The position numbers and the translations under genes are program-made. Shown here in pieces: positions 1 through 5,789 of a DNA stretch of 7,695 bases. Numbering within the stretch: position 1 is the first letter of the stretch; each line of letters begins with the position of its first letter. Below the pieces are notes generated by a model that saw only the letters and a program-made list of their open reading frames with translations, did not search any database and was not told where the DNA came from. The DNA comes from Deltaproteobacteria bacterium (lineage in GTDB: Bacteria; Desulfobacterota; GWC2-55-46): positions 1-7,695 of the forward strand of contig JACRNN010000004.1 of the NCBI GenBank assembly GCA_016234955.1. Direction: 5' to 3'.

Positions 1-457
1 CAATACGACCATGACCACGATGTCCGGCAACTTGACCTCCATGCAGAACTACAGCACCGCGTCCCTCATAGGCAAGTACGTAAAGACAGAGGGCAGCGAC
101 ATCTACTATTACGGAAGCCAGGCGAACTTCGGCTATACGCTCGATAGCAGCGCGTCGAGCGTGACGGTCTCCATCAAGGACAGCTCCGGCAACACCGTAA
201 GCACGATGGATATGGGCGCGCAGGACTCGGGCACATACGACCTCGCCTGGGACGGCACGGATTCGAGCGGCAATACGCTCCAGAGCGGGACGTACAGCTT
301 CTCGGTGGACGCCAAAGACTCGACCGGCCAGTCGATAACCGCATCCACGTACACGATAGACGCGGTTTCAGGCGTGACCTTCGATTCAACCGGGGCCGCC
401 AGCCTGGCCGTCGGCGACAAGACGGTAACAATGGACAATGTAAAGGCGATCTACTAA
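1..457 (+). CDS. flgD: FlgD, flagellar hook cap / hook assembly scaffold (C-terminal part, 5' end outside window)
   Basis: The frame is open from base 2, so the gene enters from the left and 151 residues are visible. The ATG at 11 is internal to the family's fold and is not taken as the start. FlgD forms the cap on the growing rod/hook and is needed for FlgE subunits to polymerise. The visible part contains the stretch QNYSTASLIGKYV, typical of the start of the FlgD C-terminal half, then an Ig-like (FlgD_ig) segment with the hallmark pattern IKDSSGNTV ... DLAWDGTDSSGNTLQSGTY. It ends with a small beta-rich tail (VSGVTFDSTGAASLAVGD ... VKAIY). The N-terminal region of about 70-90 residues expected from the usual 220-240 residue length is missing only because of the window edge. 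The stop is 32 bases before the flgE ATG, consistent with a flgDE transcript. Confidence 0.93.
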   Translation, partial: NTTMTTMSGNLTSMQNYSTASLIGKYVKTEGSDIYYYGSQANFGYTLDSSASSVTVSIKDSSGNTVSTMDMGAQDSGTYDLAWDGTDSSGNTLQSGTYSFSVDAKDSTGQSITASTYTIDAVSGVTFDSTGAASLAVGDKTVTMDNVKAIY

Positions 458-489
458 ACCAACCGGATTTAAAAAAGGAGGCTTTGACA

Positions 490-2151
490 ATGCAATCGGC
501 ACTGTACACAGGCATCAGCGGGCTTAACGCGAATATGGACAAGCTCTCGGTCATAGGCAACAACATCGCCAACGTCAATACCATAGGGTTCAAGGACAGC
601 AGGGTCACCTTCGGCGACGTCCTGAGCCAGACCCTCTCCGGAGGGTCCGGGACCAGCCAGATAGGCCTCGGCGTGGAGATGACCAGCATACAGAAGATGT
701 TCACCCAGGGGGCGTTCGAGACCACTTCAAGCACCCTGGACATGGCGGTAAGCGGCAACGGGTTTTTCATAGTCAAGGACTCGGTGTTGAATTCGAACTA
801 TTATACGAGGGCGGGGCAGTTCGAGACCGACAAGGACGGCTATCTGGTCAATCCGGAGGGCCTCAGGGTACAGGGGTACATGGCCAACTCCTCGGGGGTA
901 TTGCAGAATACCGTACAGGACCTGCAGCTATCCACGAATACCATACCCCCCAACGCGACGACGAGCGCGACCCTTACGGCGAACCTCGACTCCAACTCAT
1001 CCATAACCGGATATGTCTTCACCTCCGGGAGCAACGAGGGGATACAGTTCAGCGTGGACGGCGGGACCACGTGGCAGACGGCCAACCTGATAACGGACGG
1101 AGGTCTTTCCTCCGGCAACGCATACGACGGCGGCAGCGCCGCCGCCGCGATAAAGGCCGCGCTCGAGGCCGCCAACGGCACGGCCGACACCTACACGGTG
1201 AGTTATGACGGCCAGACGGGCAAATTCAACATCACGAACGATACCGGAAATACCGGCACGCTTGTGCTGGACTGGAGCAACCCATCCTCCACATCCGCCA
1301 GCCTCCTGGGCTTCAACGCTGTAAGTTCAGGGTCTCTGGCGCCAGGGGCAAGCACCGCGAGCAATAACGCGGGCGGCGCATTCTCCCTGTCCAAGGCGGG
1401 TGACACGTCCAACTTCTCAACCCCCGTCACGGTCTACGATTCCCTCGGCAACGCCCATGTCGTCACGATGTACTTCAGAAAGAGCTCGCTCGGGACCACC
1501 GGCAATAACTGGGACTGGTACGCCGTGGTAGACGGCACCGACACCACAAGCGGGTCTACCGAGGTACAGGCCCAGGGCACCGTATCCTTCACGACGGCCG
1601 GGGCCCTGAACAGCGAGTCGGCCATCACATACCCAGGCGGCGGTTTCAACTTCACCGGCGGCGCGAGCCAGAGCCAGAACATCGGCTTTGACTTCGGCAC
1701 AAGCATAGCCCAGGGCGGCACCGGAACGGACGGCACCACCCAGTACGGCACCACCTCCGGCCTATCGATGCTGACTCAGGACGGCTACTCCTCCGGCACA
1801 CTGCAGAGGATAAGCGTCGATACCGACGGGGTCATAAGCGGCATATTCTCAAACGGCAGGGACTTGACTATCGGGCAGGTGCTCCTTGCGAACTTCGCCA
1901 GCCCCGTTGGGCTTGCGAGCGCCGGGAATAATCTCTATCAGGAGACCTATGACTCGGGTCAGCCGCTTGTGGGGGCCGCCGGGAGCTCCGGCAGGGGCAC
2001 CATACAGTCGAGCACCCTTGAGCTTTCAAACGTCGATATAGCGCAGGAATTCGTAAACATGATTACCGCGCAGAGAGGCTTCCAGGCCAACTCCAAGATA
2101 ATAACGACCACCGATGAGATCCTGGCGGAGCTGGTTAACCTGAAACGCTAA
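490..2151 (+). CDS. flgE: FlgE, flagellar hook protein
   Basis: This gene encodes a 553-residue hook subunit that polymerises outside the cell into the universal joint between rod and filament. The start is ATG 490: an AGGAGG at 476-481 lies 8 bases upstream, whereas an in-frame TTG at 484 would be only 2 bases from it. The N-terminus (ALYTGISGLNANMDKLSVIG, then NNIANVNTIGFK) is the flagellar rod/hook coiled-coil motif. The C-terminus (residues about 509-553, LELSNVDIAQEFVNMITAQR, then GFQANSKIITT) is the matching partner helix. A FlgE D2-type segment (TPVTVYDSLGNAHVVTMYF, about 311-329) and the GRDLTIGQVLLANFASPVGL region (about 457-475) confirm FlgE rather than FlgF or FlgG. It is about 150 residues longer than the enterobacterial protein (about 400). 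Much of the excess is a Ser/Gly/Thr-rich insertion at about 172-300, which contains YTVSYDGQTGKFNITND and a following LLGF resembling hook/flagellin IN-type repeats. Confidence 0.97.
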   Translation: MQSALYTGISGLNANMDKLSVIGNNIANVNTIGFKDSRVTFGDVLSQTLSGGSGTSQIGLGVEMTSIQKMFTQGAFETTSSTLDMAVSGNGFFIVKDSVLNSNYYTRAGQFETDKDGYLVNPEGLRVQGYMANSSGVLQNTVQDLQLSTNTIPPNATTSATLTANLDSNSSITGYVFTSGSNEGIQFSVDGGTTWQTANLITDGGLSSGNAYDGGSAAAAIKAALEAANGTADTYTVSYDGQTGKFNITNDTGNTGTLVLDWSNPSSTSASLLGFNAVSSGSLAPGASTASNNAGGAFSLSKAGDTSNFSTPVTVYDSLGNAHVVTMYFRKSSLGTTGNNWDWYAVVDGTDTTSGSTEVQAQGTVSFTTAGALNSESAITYPGGGFNFTGGASQSQNIGFDFGTSIAQGGTGTDGTTQYGTTSGLSMLTQDGYSSGTLQRISVDTDGVISGIFSNGRDLTIGQVLLANFASPVGLASAGNNLYQETYDSGQPLVGAAGSSGRGTIQSSTLELSNVDIAQEFVNMITAQRGFQANSKIITTTDEILAELVNLKR

Positions 2152-2170
2152 GGCTGACGGCGGCTTTAGC
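2147..2170 (+). other. Small hairpin over the flgE stop codon
   Basis: GCTAAGGC at 2147-2154 can pair with GCTTTAGC at 2163-2170 (8 pairs including one G-U) around an 8-base loop. It overlaps the flgE TAA and sits just before the main terminator hairpin. It has no U-tract of its own, so it is at most an accessory 3'-end structure. Confidence 0.35.
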
Positions 2171-2172
2171 AC

Positions 2173-2212
2173 AAAAAGAGGGGCATGCTGAACGCATGTC
2201 CCTCTTTTTTTT
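2173..2212 (+). terminator. Rho-independent terminator after flgE
   Basis: Bases 2173-2188 pair with 2194-2209 to give a 16-bp stem with one G-U pair (G2183-T2199) around the 5-base loop TGAAC. The stem is GC-rich in the upper part (GAGGGGCATGC / GCATGTCCCTC) and its 3' arm runs into eight consecutive T residues (2205-2212). The 5' arm starts with an A-run, so the hairpin might also work on transcripts from the other strand, but no gene converges here. It separates the flgDE transcript from the fliL promoter region. Confidence 0.93.
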
Positions 2213-2226
2213 AAAACCCATCCAAC

Positions 2227-2265
2227 GTCTGCACAGACTGCAATGCATCTGTCATAATAATGACA
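2227..2265. promoter_or_regulatory. Pair of inverted repeats, candidate activator (bEBP) binding sites
   Basis: The first is GTCTG-CA-CAGAC (2227-2238) and the second is TGTCAT-AATA-ATGACA (2250-2265); both have perfect arms. Their centres are 25 bp apart and lie near -196 and -171 relative to the start predicted from the sigma-54 element at 2403-2418. That is where enhancer-binding activators such as FleQ/FlrC/NtrC-type proteins usually sit. The two repeats do not share an obvious common sequence, so they may bind different proteins or only one may be functional. Confidence 0.4.
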
Positions 2266-2352
2266 CCAACCCATTCAATCATTTGACTTGTTGGCGTTCC
2301 CAAAGGCGTCATGGCTGGCCAGAAAGGCGACCTATTACCTTTTATGGTTATA

Positions 2353-2365
2353 AATCAGATAGTTG
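2353..2365 (+). promoter_or_regulatory. IHF-like binding site
   Basis: AATCAGATAGTTG matches the degenerate IHF consensus WATCARNNNNTTR at every fixed position, with an A/T-rich run immediately upstream (2339-2354). It lies about 64-76 bases upstream of the predicted start, between the inverted repeats and the -24/-12 element. IHF bends DNA at such positions to bring the activator to sigma-54 polymerase. A 13-base degenerate match can arise by chance; the placement is what makes it credible. Confidence 0.5.
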
Positions 2366-2402
2366 CAAAAGCATTTTTTTCATATTGAAGCGTTTTTCCC
2401 AC

Positions 2403-2418
2403 TGGCATGGGTATTGCA
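2403..2418 (+). promoter_or_regulatory. Sigma-54 (RpoN) -24/-12 promoter for the fliL operon
   Basis: TGGCATGGGTATTGCA fits the sigma-54 consensus TGGCAYR-N4-TTGCW. The invariant GG is at 2404-2405 and the GC at 2416-2417, with the required spacing. With C2417 as -12, transcription would start near 2429, leaving a leader of about 41 bases that contains the fliL ribosome binding site. Flagellar genes of this class are commonly RpoN-controlled in polar flagellates. No competing sigma-70 pair with acceptable spacing was found nearby. Confidence 0.82.
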
Positions 2419-2469
2419 GACTTACGTCTATGAGAATATCAATGCACCTGCTCCAGAGGAGGTAGATGG

Positions 2470-3030
2470 ATGGCGGATGGTACCGAAAAGACCAAGAAGG
2501 AAGACCAGGAAAAAGAGCCTGCCGCTCCTGCCAAAGACAAAAAAAAGTTGCTCATTATAGCGATAGCGGCGGTAGCCGTATTGGGTGGCGGGGCCGGGGC
2601 CTTCTTTTTCCTCAAGGGCAAGCCCGCGAGCACCTCAACGGCGGAGGCGCCAAAGGCGGAGGCGGCCGCGGAGGGCTCCCACGGTTCGCCCGGAGAGGCT
2701 AAAGGTGCGCACGGTGAGGCCAAAAAGGGCGGAGCCTCGTACCTGGTCGCGCTCGACCCGTTCATAGTGAACCTCCAGGACAACTCGGGCACGAGGTACC
2801 TGAAACTGACCTTGAGCCTCGAGGTCGAGGGCGCCCAGGACGAGATAAACGCCCAGACGGTGAGGATCAGGGACTCCTTGATAGTCCTCCTGAGCAGCAA
2901 GAGCTACTCCGACATAGGGACCGTCGAGGGGAAGTACCAGATGAGGGACGAGATAGTGGCCAGGGTAAACCAGTTCCTGGCCAAGTCAAAGGTAAAGTCG
3001 GTCTACTTCAGCGACATGGTAATACAGTAA
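2470..3030 (+). CDS. fliL: FliL, flagellar basal body/stator-associated membrane protein
   Basis: This 186-residue protein is anchored in the inner membrane with its C-terminal domain in the periplasm. In studied bacteria FliL surrounds or stabilises the MotAB stator and affects torque. A Lys/Glu-rich cytoplasmic N-terminus (1-26) is followed by one membrane segment (about 27-48, LLIIAIAAVAVLGGGAGAFF) and an Ala/Gly/Glu-rich linker (about 52-88). The FliL domain follows, with YLVALDPFIVNLQDNSGTRY near 91-110 and the ending VKSVYFSDMVIQ. The start is ATG 2470, with AGGAGG at 2457-2462 seven bases upstream. The ATG at 2466 is in another frame that soon leaves the family. It is the first gene after the sigma-54 element and is separated from fliM by 47 bases. 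Confidence 0.93.
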   Translation: MADGTEKTKKEDQEKEPAAPAKDKKKLLIIAIAAVAVLGGGAGAFFFLKGKPASTSTAEAPKAEAAAEGSHGSPGEAKGAHGEAKKGGASYLVALDPFIVNLQDNSGTRYLKLTLSLEVEGAQDEINAQTVRIRDSLIVLLSSKSYSDIGTVEGKYQMRDEIVARVNQFLAKSKVKSVYFSDMVIQ

Positions 3031-3077
3031 GGCGACCCGGTAAATTCCTCAACGGCATCACGAAAAGGGGTTCATAG

Positions 3078-4064
3078 ATGGCCGAGCAGATACTTACTCA
3101 GGTAGAGGTCGACGCGCTCCTAAAGGGGCTTACAGACGGCGAAATAAAGACCGAGGCCCCGAAAGAGGATGCCCCGGAGGGCAAATTCAGGCCCTACGAC
3201 TTCACGACGCAGGAAAAGGTCGTGCGGAGCAGGATCCCGGCCCTCGACATGATAAACGAGAAGTTCTGCCGCTCCATCAGGGGCCCCCTGTTCAACTTCA
3301 TCAGAAGGTCGGTTGACGTCACCTCCGGCGGCGTCAAGATAATGAAGTACGAGGAGTTCCTCAAAAACCTCCACGTCCCATCCAGCCTCAACGTCTTCCA
3401 ACTGACCACATTAAGGGGCTTCGGGATCATGGTCTTTGAGCCCAGCCTCGTCTTCCTCATAGTGGACAACTACTTCGGGGGCGACGGCAGGTTCCATGCC
3501 AGGATAGAGGGCAGGAGCTTCACCAACGTGGAGCAGGGCGTCATAAAGAGGATATCCGACGTCATCTTCCACGAGATGAACGAGGCGTGGAAGCACGTGC
3601 ACGCGATAGACCTCAAGTTCGTAAAGGCCGAGACCAACCCCCAGTTCGTGAACATCATAGCTCATTCAGAGCTTGTCATCGTCTGCATGTACGATATGGA
3701 GATAGAGGGCGGCACCAACAAGTTCCACATCTGTATACCCTATTCATCTATCGAACCGATAAAGGACCTGCTCTACGGGTCTCAGAAGGTCGATTCCACG
3801 GATATAGACAAGAACTGGAGCGCGAGCCTCCTGGACGAGCTCTACCGCGTCCCACTGTCGCTGTCCGGGGAGATAGGCCAGGCCACGATAAACGTATCGG
3901 AGATATTGAACCTCAAGGTGGGGGACATAATCCAGCTCGAAAAAAAGGCGAGGGACCCGCTGGTGGTAAAGATCGAGGGCAAACCGAAACTCACCGCCAT
4001 GCCGGGGGTTCATGACCATAACTACGCGCTCAAGATATTGTCGGCAATCAAGGAAAGGGGATAA
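3078..4064 (+). CDS. fliM: FliM, flagellar motor switch protein
   Basis: This is a 328-residue middle component of the C-ring. It binds phosphorylated CheY and transmits the signal to FliG and FliN to reverse rotation. The N-terminal peptide ILTQVEVDALL (5-15) matches the conserved CheY-P binding segment (E. coli ILSQAEIDALL). The CheC-like middle domain contains the GGxG-type loop FGGDGRF (residues 133-139), which contacts FliG. A C-terminal SpoA/FliN-like domain spans about 257-328 (SGEIGQATINVSEILNLKVG, then DIIQL). The length is typical and no catalytic or binding motif is missing. AAAAGGGG at 3062-3069 serves as ribosome binding site for ATG 3078. The stop is 6 bases before fliN. The intact CheY peptide implies that a chemotaxis system controls this motor. 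Confidence 0.97.
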   Translation: MAEQILTQVEVDALLKGLTDGEIKTEAPKEDAPEGKFRPYDFTTQEKVVRSRIPALDMINEKFCRSIRGPLFNFIRRSVDVTSGGVKIMKYEEFLKNLHVPSSLNVFQLTTLRGFGIMVFEPSLVFLIVDNYFGGDGRFHARIEGRSFTNVEQGVIKRISDVIFHEMNEAWKHVHAIDLKFVKAETNPQFVNIIAHSELVIVCMYDMEIEGGTNKFHICIPYSSIEPIKDLLYGSQKVDSTDIDKNWSASLLDELYRVPLSLSGEIGQATINVSEILNLKVGDIIQLEKKARDPLVVKIEGKPKLTAMPGVHDHNYALKILSAIKERG

Positions 4065-4070
4065 GACGTC

Positions 4071-4490
4071 ATGGAAAACAACTCTCAGGACATGCCGCAG
4101 AATACGCGATCAATAGACGACCAGTGGGGCGAGGCCTTCAAGGAGACGAGCGTAGCTCAGCCCGTCAAGCAATCCGACGCGGCAAAGCCGGCCCAGTTCG
4201 GCGCCCTCAACCAGGAAAACGGGGGGATGGTCGCCAACATCGGGATGATACTCGACATACCCGTCACCGTATCGGTTGAGATAGGCAGGACGAAGATGAT
4301 CGTAAGGGACCTGCTCCAGCTCGGCCAGGGCGCGGTCGTGGAGCTTGAGAAGCTCGCCGGGGACCCGATGGAGATATTGGTGAACGGAAAGCTCGTCGCG
4401 CGGGGCGAGGCCGTAGTGGTGAACGACAAGTTCGGGGTGAAGCTTACGGATATAGTCAGCCTGACCGAAAGGATAAACAAGCTGAAATGA
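4071..4490 (+). CDS. fliN: FliN, flagellar motor switch protein
   Basis: This 139-residue C-ring base protein forms the lower ring with FliM and docks the export ATPase complex through FliH. The first 50 or so residues are a polar, probably disordered leader. The SpoA domain fills about 58-133, with IGMILDIPVTVSVEIGRTKM and the signature LLQLGQGAVVELEKLAGDPM, then EILVNGKLVARGEAVVVNDK. The start ATG 4071 follows a purine-rich GGAAAGGGG (4052-4060) in the end of fliM. The TGA stop overlaps the fliO ATG (ATGA, 4487-4490), so translation of the two is likely coupled. Confidence 0.97.
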   Translation: MENNSQDMPQNTRSIDDQWGEAFKETSVAQPVKQSDAAKPAQFGALNQENGGMVANIGMILDIPVTVSVEIGRTKMIVRDLLQLGQGAVVELEKLAGDPMEILVNGKLVARGEAVVVNDKFGVKLTDIVSLTERINKLK

Positions 4491-4834
4491 CGGAGTCCTA
4501 CTCATACCTGCTGATAAAGGCGGTACTGACGCTCGTATTCGTCCTCGGGGTGATGGGGGCGGCGCTCTACGCCGTCAGGCACTACATGCGGAGGTCCGGC
4601 AGTGGGGGCGGGGCGAAGCCCTCAAGCCCCATAAAGGTATTGAGCACGTTCTTCCTCGGCCAGAAGAAGAACCTCGCCATAGTCGAGGTCGCGGGAGAGG
4701 TCCTCGTGCTCGGGATAACGCCGAATTCGATAACGTGCCTGACCAAGGTCGAAAGGAACGAGGCGGTCCAGGAGCTTAAAAAATTAGAGACCTCGCGCGC
4801 CATACCGTTTTTCAACATATTTAAAGGCTTGTAA
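4487..4834 (+). CDS. fliO: FliO, flagellar export gate assembly protein
   Basis: This 115-residue membrane protein aids assembly and stability of FliP during construction of the flagellar type III export gate. One membrane segment spans about 8-30 (LIKAVLTLVFVLGVMGAALY). It is followed by a basic/glycine linker and a small cytoplasmic domain with the FliO pattern IKVLSTFFLGQKKNLAIVEV (49-68), then AGEVLVLGITPNSITCL. FliO is poorly conserved, so the call rests on this pattern, the single membrane segment, and the position between fliN and fliP. It starts inside the fliN stop (4-base overlap) and ends 38 bases before fliP. Confidence 0.9.
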   Translation: MTESYSYLLIKAVLTLVFVLGVMGAALYAVRHYMRRSGSGGGAKPSSPIKVLSTFFLGQKKNLAIVEVAGEVLVLGITPNSITCLTKVERNEAVQELKKLETSRAIPFFNIFKGL

Positions 4835-4872
4835 GCCGCGGAAAATCCAGCACCGGGACGGGAAGACACAGC

Positions 4873-5631
4873 ATGAAGAAAGCGACGATCATACAGGCGG
4901 CCGTCATATCCCTGACCCTCCTCCCTCAGATAGCCCTTGCCGCCGCGGAGCCGCTCGGCCTGCCGAAGGTGAGTCTGACGCTCGGCGGGGAGGGCGGACC
5001 GCAGGGGGTATCTACCGCCATACAGATACTGCTTCTGCTCACGGTCATAACGCTTGCCCCGGCGATACTCCTGATGATGACCTCGTTTACCAGGCTCGTC
5101 ATCGTCTTTTCGCTCCTGCGGCAGGCCCTCGGCGTTCAACAGTCCCCCCCCAACCAGGTGGTGATAGGGCTCTCGCTCTTCCTTACGTTCTTTATCATGT
5201 CCCCGGCGCTCAACAGCATCAACGAAAAGGCGCTCAAGCCGTATATGCAGGGCGCTATCAACCAGGACGTGGCCCTCACCAACGCCATCGGCCCGCTCAG
5301 GGAATTCATGCTCAGGAACACGAGGGAAAAGGACGTGGAGCTCTTCCTGAAGCTCTCCAAGTCCGACACGCCCAGGACCAAGGACGACATCTCCACGCTC
5401 ACGATAATCCCCGCGTTCGTGACAAGCGAGCTCAAGACCGCTTTTCAGATAGGTTTTCTCATATACGTGCCTTTCCTCGTCATAGATATGGTGGTGGCGA
5501 GCGTCCTGATGTCAATGGGCATGATGATGCTGCCGCCCGTGATGATATCCATGCCGTTCAAGCTGATGCTCTTCGTGCTGGTCGACGGCTGGTATCTGCT
5601 GGTCGGCTCGCTCGTGCGGAGTTTTCATTGA
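4873..5631 (+). CDS. fliP: FliP, flagellar type III export gate protein
   Basis: This 252-residue inner-membrane protein forms, with FliQ and FliR, the helical export gate at the centre of the basal body. It carries a cleavable-type signal peptide (positive MKK, hydrophobic core, then QIALAAA around 19-25), as FliP usually does. Membrane segments lie near 48-75, 94-112, 189-215 and 228-248. Family hallmarks are MMTSFTRLVIVFSLLRQALG (68-87), the following QQSPPNQVVIGLSLFLTFFI, and IIPAFVTSELKTAFQIGFLI (178-197). A GGGACGGGAAG stretch (4855-4865) lies upstream of ATG 4873. The gene appears complete and intact. Unlike the other junctions it is followed by a 158-base gap containing repeats. Confidence 0.97.
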   Translation: MKKATIIQAAVISLTLLPQIALAAAEPLGLPKVSLTLGGEGGPQGVSTAIQILLLLTVITLAPAILLMMTSFTRLVIVFSLLRQALGVQQSPPNQVVIGLSLFLTFFIMSPALNSINEKALKPYMQGAINQDVALTNAIGPLREFMLRNTREKDVELFLKLSKSDTPRTKDDISTLTIIPAFVTSELKTAFQIGFLIYVPFLVIDMVVASVLMSMGMMMLPPVMISMPFKLMLFVLVDGWYLLVGSLVRSFH

Positions 5632-5651
5632 ACATGCATAGCGAGCGCATT

Positions 5652-5673
5652 CCCCGCAGCTTGGCTAGCGGGG
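5652..5673 (+). repeat. REP-like hairpin, copy 1
   Basis: CCCCGCAGC (5652-5660) pairs with GCT-A-GCGGGG (5664-5673), a 9-bp stem with one bulged A (5667) and a 3-base loop TTG. It is preceded by ATT and shares its first 15 bases with copy 2 in the same orientation. Confidence 0.75.
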
Positions 5674-5712
5674 TCAAGCGAGCGAATAGAAATATATACT
5701 CCCTTATATGTC

Positions 5713-5745
5713 GAAGATTCCCCGCAGCTTGCCGCGGGGAGCTTC
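5713..5745 (+). repeat. REP-like hairpin, copy 2
   Basis: CCCCGC (5720-5725) pairs with GCGGGG (5734-5739). The stem can extend inward past one mismatch (GC/GC) and outward through GAAG (5713-5716) with CTTC (5742-5745). Being longer at the base than copy 1, it may be the more complete unit. In a fliP-fliQ transcript it would form a stable mRNA structure about 45 bases before the orf58 start. Confidence 0.75.
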
Positions 5746-5789
5746 AACCTACCGGAGAATTCACAAACCAAGCGAATAGGAGGCGGGTT

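Larger units (their letters stand above)
2213..2465 (+). promoter_or_regulatory. Gene-free control region upstream of fliL
   Basis: This stretch of about 250 bases between the terminator and the fliL ribosome binding site is visibly AT-richer than the flanking genes and holds no convincing ORF. It contains two inverted repeats (2227-2238, 2250-2265), a looser CCAAC/GTTGG pair (2266-2270 with 2290-2294), an IHF-like site (2353-2365), T-runs at 2374-2380 and 2393-2397, and a sigma-54 -24/-12 element (2403-2418). The order and distances match an enhancer-dependent sigma-54 promoter. Directing it at fliL and the genes downstream is an inference from position and strand. Confidence 0.75.
5637..5768 (+). 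repeat. REP-like repeat element between fliP and orf58
   Basis: Nearly all of the fliP-orf58 gap is repetitive. A 15-base direct repeat, ATTCCCCGCAGCTTG, occurs at 5649-5663 and 5717-5731, each time as the left half of a GC hairpin. Between them is an AT hairpin (ATATA 5694-5698 with TATAT 5705-5709). AGCGAGCG occurs at 5640-5647 and 5677-5684. CAAGCGA(GCGA)ATAG at 5675-5689 recurs without the extra GCGA at 5769-5779, where its end overlaps the next gene's ribosome binding site. The stacked short hairpins in an intergenic position are like REP/BIME-type dispersed palindromes mobilised by RAYT (Y1) transposases. No such gene is in the window and genomic copy number cannot be seen here. No T-run follows either hairpin, so it is not a typical terminator. 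Confidence 0.72.

Noticed and set aside
484..489. TTG 484 as the flgE start
   Set aside because: It is only 2 bases from the AGGAGG and adds two residues not seen at FlgE N-termini; ATG 490 has ideal spacing.
174..776. 200-codon open frame on the minus strand across flgD/flgE
   Set aside because: It is antisense to two clearly real genes, has low-complexity Arg/Pro/Ser-rich content and no family match. It is a by-product of GC-rich coding DNA.
2283..2288. TTGACT as a sigma-70 -35 box
   Set aside because: There is no acceptable -10 sequence 16-18 bases downstream (the region there is GGCGTCATGG-like).
2311..2388. 25-codon ORF (MAGQKGDLLPF...) in the fliL control region
   Set aside because: It has a poor, too-close ribosome binding site, overlaps the IHF-like site and promoter approach, and has no recognisable product. 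It is most likely chance.
3755..3762. ACCGATAA resembling the -10 of a sigma-28 (FliA) promoter inside fliM
   Set aside because: There is no TAAA-type -35 at the required distance and it lies inside conserved coding sequence.
5652..5745. CRISPR array or intrinsic terminator at the hairpins
   Set aside because: There are only two copies with different internal sequences and no repeat-spacer regularity; no T-run follows either stem.
5628..5789. Longer version of the small gene starting at TTG 5628 (or ATG 5634), overlapping the fliP stop
   Set aside because: The extension runs through the GC hairpins and direct repeats, has no ribosome binding site and reads as low-quality protein. The AGGAGG-ATG at 5778-5792 is far better.
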